A DNA stretch of 12,065 nucleotides from Cephalothrix spiralis (taxonomy: Eukaryota; Nemertea; Palaeonemertea; Archinemertea; Cephalotrichidae). A program made the position numbers and the translations under genes. The DNA lies in assembly GCA_032353305.1 (NCBI GenBank), contig JAUCNG010328845.1, positions 1-12,065 of the forward strand, written 5' to 3'. Position 1 is the first letter of the stretch, and every line of letters starts with the position of its first letter. This document shows positions 8,292 to 12,065 of this stretch, piece after piece. A model generated the notes under the pieces. It saw nothing but the letters and a program-made list of their open reading frames with translations, was not told where the DNA came from and searched no databases.

Positions 8292-8400
8292 CCAAAATAT
8301 CCTCATACGTTATCCTTGCAATTACATTGTACTTTGGTCAGTCTTCAACGATGTGACGAGGAGCAACGGATAGAAATATACTTCATCAACAAATCAATTA
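8292..8400 (-). other. Candidate 5' untranslated exon of the receptor gene
   Basis: Exon 1 has an acceptor just before its ATG, so an upstream non-coding exon is expected. The best donor seen in that direction is GG/GTAAGTAAAT on the minus strand, with the exon edge at 8292. The upper limit is a guess. The candidate contains upstream ATGs. One of them (ATGAGGATATTTTGG) would read out of frame across the joined exon and end inside it, giving an overlapping upstream ORF. This either argues against the exon or suggests translational damping. Confidence 0.3.
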
Positions 8401-9548
8401 CGCGATAACATGACAGCTGAAGTCAAAAAGAGAATTCGATTTCTTTAAACATTAAAAATAAATAACGAATAACTAACAATACGAAATTAACAAAGGATCA
8501 AACTTAATGCCTGAAAAAGTTGTTGGACGAAAAAATATGATCAAAAGTCATAGTATTCTAGTAAACAAGAGGTAGATAGCTGTACTTCTTGATCGGGTAT
8601 AAAAATTCCCGGAAAAAGAAGTGTACTTTAGCGCACTAAAGTCATAGCTGACTATCTTCAAAATCCCAGGAGAATCTAGGGACTTGGCAGATTGTTATTA
8701 ACTTGACCTACATATCGCCGAGACCGAATGATTATATAATACGTCTCCAAGGAGATGTACGTGTGGCAGGTTGTTGATTTTTATAATCGAGTCGTATTTG
8801 CTGAAGACCTATATAAAACACTGTAATATATGATCTAACACATTTAGTGTTACGTAAATGCTACTGATTTATGCTTAAATATCAGAATGTAATTGCTAAA
8901 CATATATCACTTTGCTACGTCATGAATAATTATGAAATCCTTAGTTACATTTTGCAGCCCTTTATAGCCTTTACGCTATGAGATGCTGCATGTATTTTCG
9001 GTAAATTGTCCATTATAACCAAATATTCCCGACTGAGCTAAAGAAATGTAGCAACAGTATGGGCGTTTAGCTTAAAATGTGTTTTTATCTCCCATTAACC
9101 CCTATACTAAATTGCTGTGAACCTTATGGGTTGCATTTCCAAAGCCGAGAACTTAGAACATCGTTTCAATGAGCGAAAGTGATGGCATATACATGGAAGA
9201 TAAGGAAAAGTAACGAACGCAGTGCGAAGTTTTTTCTGTACACCACCGTTATAGAAGTTTGTCCTTTATCTTGACGATATACATAATGCCATATATATAT
9301 ATATCAATCAAACCAAATCCTCAATTTGCCTTACAATTGCGTTTACTTTCTAACCCTTTAATTTCAAAATAATATGAAATACATAATGTATACCGCGATC
9401 CATGCAAAGATTAAATGTGCATGGATCTCTGTATACAGTAGGCTGTATACTAATAATTCAAATAAAATTCAATACAAAATATATCTACCATTTCAATAAT
9501 GTAACCACTATCATACATTTCATATAAAAAGCTACACACTTAATATTT
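8401..9548. other. Intergenic region between the NHL gene and the receptor gene
   Basis: This AT-rich sequence has no recognisable exon. It should hold the 3' UTR and poly(A) site of the NHL gene (near 9549 and below) and the promoter of the receptor gene. Small structures seen are a hairpin at 8582-8626, GTATACA/TGTATAC arms near 9431-9450 and an AT dinucleotide run near 9292-9304. Confidence 0.45.
8582..8626. repeat. Small inverted repeat (hairpin)
   Basis: GTACTTCTT (8582-8590) pairs with AAGAAGTGTAC (8616-8626) with a small bulge, and inside it CGGG (8594-8597) pairs with CCCG (8608-8611). It lies in the region that may hold the receptor promoter. Confidence 0.5.
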
Positions 9549-11294
9549 TTAAAAAATAATTATCTTTTTAGCAATTCGGTCAGCTACAGCAATATTACCA
9601 TTTGGTAAAATTCGAATATCTGTTGGATATTTAAGAACACCTTCTCCGAATGTAGAATGTGGTGTTAAGTCCGGTTTAAACACTTGAATAAACGACTTGA
9701 CAGTTGAAACACAAGCCAGTATAAAACCACACTGGTCTACTGTTATACCAAGAAGCTGGCTCTGTTTCTGTGACGGGCAATTCCAAATACGGTTTTCGGG
9801 GTCATTCCAAATATTAGTATGCGAAACCGTCTGCAAGTGTTCTCCCTCTTCAGTATAAGCATGGAGGCTTCCAGTGTACATATCTGTAATGTATATTTTT
9901 CTGTCTGATGATACGGCAATTCCAAATGGTTCATTTAGAACCCCTCTTCCAAATTCATTTACCAATTGTAACTCGTTGTCAAATACCTTTACTGTTCCGT
10001 CTAACAAGTCCGTAACGTATGCATGCGAGTTAAACTCGTTCCATGCAACTCGAACAGGAGATTTTAATCCAATTTTCAAACCAACTTCTTTAATGATGTT
10101 CATGCTTTTGTCCAACATCACAACACGAGTAGGCGTAGTGCCAGTTACTATCAAATTATCATCAGATGTTCTACATAATCCTTGGGGTGATCCAAAATGC
10201 ATTGTTAGACATGCATCATGCTTGCGAACACAGTAAATTGAGTCATGCCATGGAATGGCAACAAACAGAATTGTGTTGCCAAAGAAATCAAATTGTGATG
10301 GCTGCCCGGCGAGGAGGACCTCTCCATGATTCAATGACTTCAATGATAAACTAGATCCAGGAGGTACTGAAGCCCCTGGTGGTCCTCTTGCGATGTTTTC
10401 ACCATCTTTACCAGAGTCACCATCCTTTCCAGGGTATCCTGTAGGTCCAGGAGGTCCTCTTTGACCCGGACCTCCAGAAGTATCTGGGTCTCCATTTTCT
10501 AGATCACTTTTTGAATCACTTTGTTGTAATTTAGTCTTGATAAATCCATTTCCGGTATCGATGTAAAAAGTATCCGGATCGACAGGTTTGGTGGTATCCA
10601 TTGGCGACCATTTTACAATCCTTTCAAAGTCGGCCAATACATCGGTGCTTACTGTATTCGGTTTGTGTCCTAAATTAATTAGAATACGTGTCTTTGATTC
10701 AAGTTCGCGTCTAAGAGATTCATTTCTATAAAACGAAGACTTACAGAATTTTAAAGACTCCAGAATTAAGTCTAATTCTGAGCACAAAACGTCCTCAAAG
10801 TTGAACAAGTTTACATAAAGTGTTTCTACTTTCGCATTGTAATAAATAGTTTTCTTCAAGTTAGTAGCAGTGAGTTCATATCTTTCAATAATTCGTTTCT
10901 GTTCTTTCAAAATATGATCCAAAATGTCGATACCATGTGACATTTGATCTATTTTCCTTTTATTTTCGTCATAATAATTTTTACAAATTCCACACTTCAA
11001 CTTCTTGCAGTGACCGCAATATTTCAAATAGCACACGATTCCGCATTCCGAGCATCTCCTCTTCATCCCAGATTCTTTCGACAAAATGAAATTCAGCACT
11101 GAATTTGATTGTTTACTCCTTGATATGCTAAAACCATCTAAACACTTCGGACGAACTACATATAACTTTCCTTGTTGATATCGTTTCGACCAGAATTCAC
11201 GAATGCAATCCCCAGCACAGTAGACAGAGAAATGTAATAGGATTTTCCAGTAGTCTGTTGCAAATGGTACAAAATAAGTGGCGAAGAGACAAAC
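9549..11294 (-). CDS. TRIM-like protein with zinc finger, coiled coil, collagen-like stretch and NHL propeller (large 3' exon)
   Basis: One open frame runs about 580 codons from a clear acceptor (TTTATTTTCAG, ending at 11295) to TAA at 9551-9549. Reading on to an ATG at 11345 would cross this acceptor, so that start is probably not real. Domains in order: a RING tail (GDCIREFW, then RPKC) at about 11230-11140; a cysteine cluster C-x2-C-x4-C-x4-C-x2-C-x4-C-x2-C at about 11054-10983, possibly a degenerate B-box; and a charged helical region, likely coiled coil, to about 10670. Next come about nine Gly-X-Y triplets (GPPGPTGYPGKDG core) at 10475-10359. The C-terminal ~215 residues hold NHL-type blades, such as NEPFGIAVSSDRKIYITD and YPTDIRILPNGNIAVAD. 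RING/B-box/NHL proteins are usually cytoplasmic ubiquitin ligases or RNA-binding regulators. Here the RING looks defective, so ligase activity is doubtful. A possible ATTAAA signal lies at 9362-9357. Confidence 0.8.
   Translation of the reverse strand, partial: VCLFATYFVPFATDYWKILLHFSVYCAGDCIREFWSKRYQQGKLYVVRPKCLDGFSISRSKQSNSVLNFILSKESGMKRRCSECGIVCYLKYCGHCKKLKCGICKNYYDENKRKIDQMSHGIDILDHILKEQKRIIERYELTATNLKKTIYYNAKVETLYVNLFNFEDVLCSELDLILESLKFCKSSFYRNESLRRELESKTRILINLGHKPNTVSTDVLADFERIVKWSPMDTTKPVDPDTFYIDTGNGFIKTKLQQSDSKSDLENGDPDTSGGPGQRGPPGPTGYPGKDGDSGKDGENIARGPPGASVPPGSSLSLKSLNHGEVLLAGQPSQFDFFGNTILFVAIPWHDSIYCVRKHDACLTMHFGSPQGLCRTSDDNLIVTGTTPTRVVMLDKSMNIIKEVGLKIGLKSPVRVAWNEFNSHAYVTDLLDGTVKVFDNELQLVNEFGRGVLNEPFGIAVSSDRKIYITDMYTGSLHAYTEEGEHLQTVSHTNIWNDPENRIWNCPSQKQSQLLGITVDQCGFILACVSTVKSFIQVFKPDLTPHSTFGEGVLKYPTDIRILPNGNIAVADRIAKKIIIF
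11197..11294 (-). pseudogene. Out-of-frame RING N-terminal half
   Basis: In the frame offset from the main reading frame, the first ~70 bases of the exon read LSLRHLFCTICNRLLENPIT followed by FLC. This is an unmistakable start of a RING finger: C-x2-C, the LL-x-NP spacer, then the third Cys at 11226-11224. It then loses the family pattern and stops at TGA 11199-11197. The continuation (CAGDCIREFW ... PKC) appears in the main frame from about 11222. The CGH-x2-C-x2-C core that should join them is shortened by a number of bases not divisible by three. The seventh zinc ligand is also Arg (CGT where TGT is expected) in RPKC. A frameshift deletion plus a substitution, or an assembly error plus a real substitution, could explain this. 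Confidence 0.72.
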
Positions 11295-11624
11295 CTGAAA
11301 ATAAACGTATATCTTAATGTCTTTTATATTAAAATGTATGATCATACGGTCTGAAGTTATTTCTTTGTTTGGGCTAATTTTTCATGATATATTCTCTTCT
11401 ATTCAATGGTCACTTTGTTACGGATCATGTCATTGGCCTATTTGAATCACGTGATCAAACACTATTCTACCAAAGCTTAATTCTTAATCATTGAAATCGT
11501 TGACTATCTGGAAAAAGATGAAATTGACTTCCGTTTGATATCCAGCAGATTGTCGCAGATATCAAACAGGACTAGAATTATTTGCGTTTTATAGCAAACG
11601 CTCATCATTTTGATGCAGTTCTAC

Positions 11625-11643
11625 CGTCTAGTCGCGGAAACAT
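11625..11643 (-). CDS. Candidate mini first exon for the RING/NHL gene
   Basis: The minus strand reads ATGTTTCCGCGACTAGACG and then GTAGAA, a possible but weak donor. It encodes MFPRLD plus one base. Joined to the acceptor at 11294 it would give MFPRLDGLSLRHLFCTIC in the RING frame, a normal distance from Met to the first RING cysteine. The implied intron is 330 bases. The phase match is attractive but could be chance, because the exon is only 19 bases. The true start may instead lie beyond 12065. Confidence 0.33.
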
Positions 11644-11691
11644 TTTGCAAAAAACAAAGAATTAAAAACATGATTTAAACACTAATCACAG

Positions 11692-12015
11692 GTTTATGGA
11701 ACTTTTGACATCCAATCTTTAGACCCCAGTTTTTTCACCCCCGCGAAAATCTCAGAAGTGCGGGCCTTAACCCCATTCTAGGTTCAAGTTTATATTTTCG
11801 GATGGGCAGGGCCCGAGGGCAAAATTATAATTTTTTCGAAATAAATCAAAATTTGCCCTGGGCTCCTAAAATTGGTCAAACCCAAAAATGGTATTGGACT
11901 AGAGCTTTCCAAAAATATATGGGTTGATGGGGTTTAGGCCCGGACTTCCGAGATTTACGCGGGGGGGGGGGCGAAAACTGGGGTCTAAAGGTTGGACGCC
12001 AAAAGTTCCATAAAC
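11692..12015. mobile_element. Foldback (MITE-like) element, nearly palindromic over its whole length
   Basis: The left arm starts GTTTATGGAACTTTTGACAT and runs through TTTAGACCCCAGTTTT, CCCCCGCG, AAATCTC-GAAGT and GGGCCTTAACCCCAT. The right arm is its reverse complement with few changes, ending ...AAAAGTTCCATAAAC at 12015. The inner part also folds: GAGGGCAAAATT near 11814 against AAATTTGCCCTGGGCTC near 11850-11866. The element is about 324 bp and non-coding. It includes a run of about 12 G near 11959-11970 that is a likely sequencing trouble spot. If the mini exon at 11625 is real, it lies just upstream of the NHL gene. Confidence 0.82.
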
Positions 12016-12065
12016 ATACTAAGTTACTAACCAATATGCAAGTTATAAAGGTTGCACTTTTCAGC

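Noticed and set aside
9743-10354. Open frames overlapping the NHL region on both strands (9743-9934, 9874-10236, 10166-10354)
   Set aside because: Shadows of the long NHL reading frame.
11295-11345. ATG at 11345 as the start of the 598-codon frame
   Set aside because: The added residues cross a clear TTTATTTTCAG acceptor and are AT-rich with no family similarity. They also enter the exon in the frame that does not read the RING cysteines.

Overview
The window reads as animal nuclear DNA rather than prokaryotic DNA. It is AT-rich and mostly non-coding. Its short exons are bounded by GT/AG splice signals, there is a metazoan RING/coiled-coil/NHL protein, and there are many foldback (MITE-like) elements and tandem repeats. 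The mix of an animal glutamate-receptor gene, a TRIM-like NHL protein, TACATGTA-rich DNA and dense small inverted-repeat elements resembles a marine invertebrate, possibly a mollusc. That taxonomic guess is weak.

Two genes are visible, both on the minus strand. (1) The right part (9549-11294, with a possible tiny first exon at 11625-11643) encodes a TRIM-like protein: RING remnant, cysteine-rich zinc finger, helical/coiled-coil region, short collagen-like Gly-X-Y stretch and a C-terminal NHL beta-propeller. The RING is broken. Its first half (Cys-Thr-Ile-Cys motif) lies in a different frame from the rest of the exon, and a late zinc-binding cysteine is Arg. (2) Downstream, the left two thirds carry the 5' end of a second gene, which a long-ORF scan misses because its exons are only 79-156 bases of coding sequence. 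Four exons (7562-7484, 4485-4330, 2246-2112, 457-326) join in consistent phase 1 with good splice sites. They encode a signal peptide followed by the start of a type 1 periplasmic-binding-fold domain, closest by eye to the amino-terminal domain of an ionotropic glutamate receptor. The gene continues off the left edge, so its channel and ligand-binding core are not in the window.

The introns hold most of the other structure. Intron 3 has a ~600-bp foldback element (about 640-1250) and a tandem repeat with GAGCCGAGCGAAGCGAGGCGAG-type cores (about 1540-1930). Intron 2 has two related GCCGGCGG-bearing inverted-repeat elements (2276-2463 and 2659-2952) and a near-perfect 25-base palindrome (3971-3995). 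Intron 1 has a ~960-bp element with ~44-bp terminal inverted repeats (4660-5623) that contains a second foldback element (4789-5208). It also has a third GCCGGCGG-family copy (about 5944-6180), a TGACAG-rich patch, an inverted copy of the GAGCCGAGCG repeat (6518-7120) and a 17-bp minisatellite (7186-7297). The far right end is another nearly complete foldback element (11692-12015).

The two genes are neighbours on one strand, but nothing in the sequence shows that they act together. No tRNA, rRNA, CRISPR array or prokaryotic operon structure was seen.
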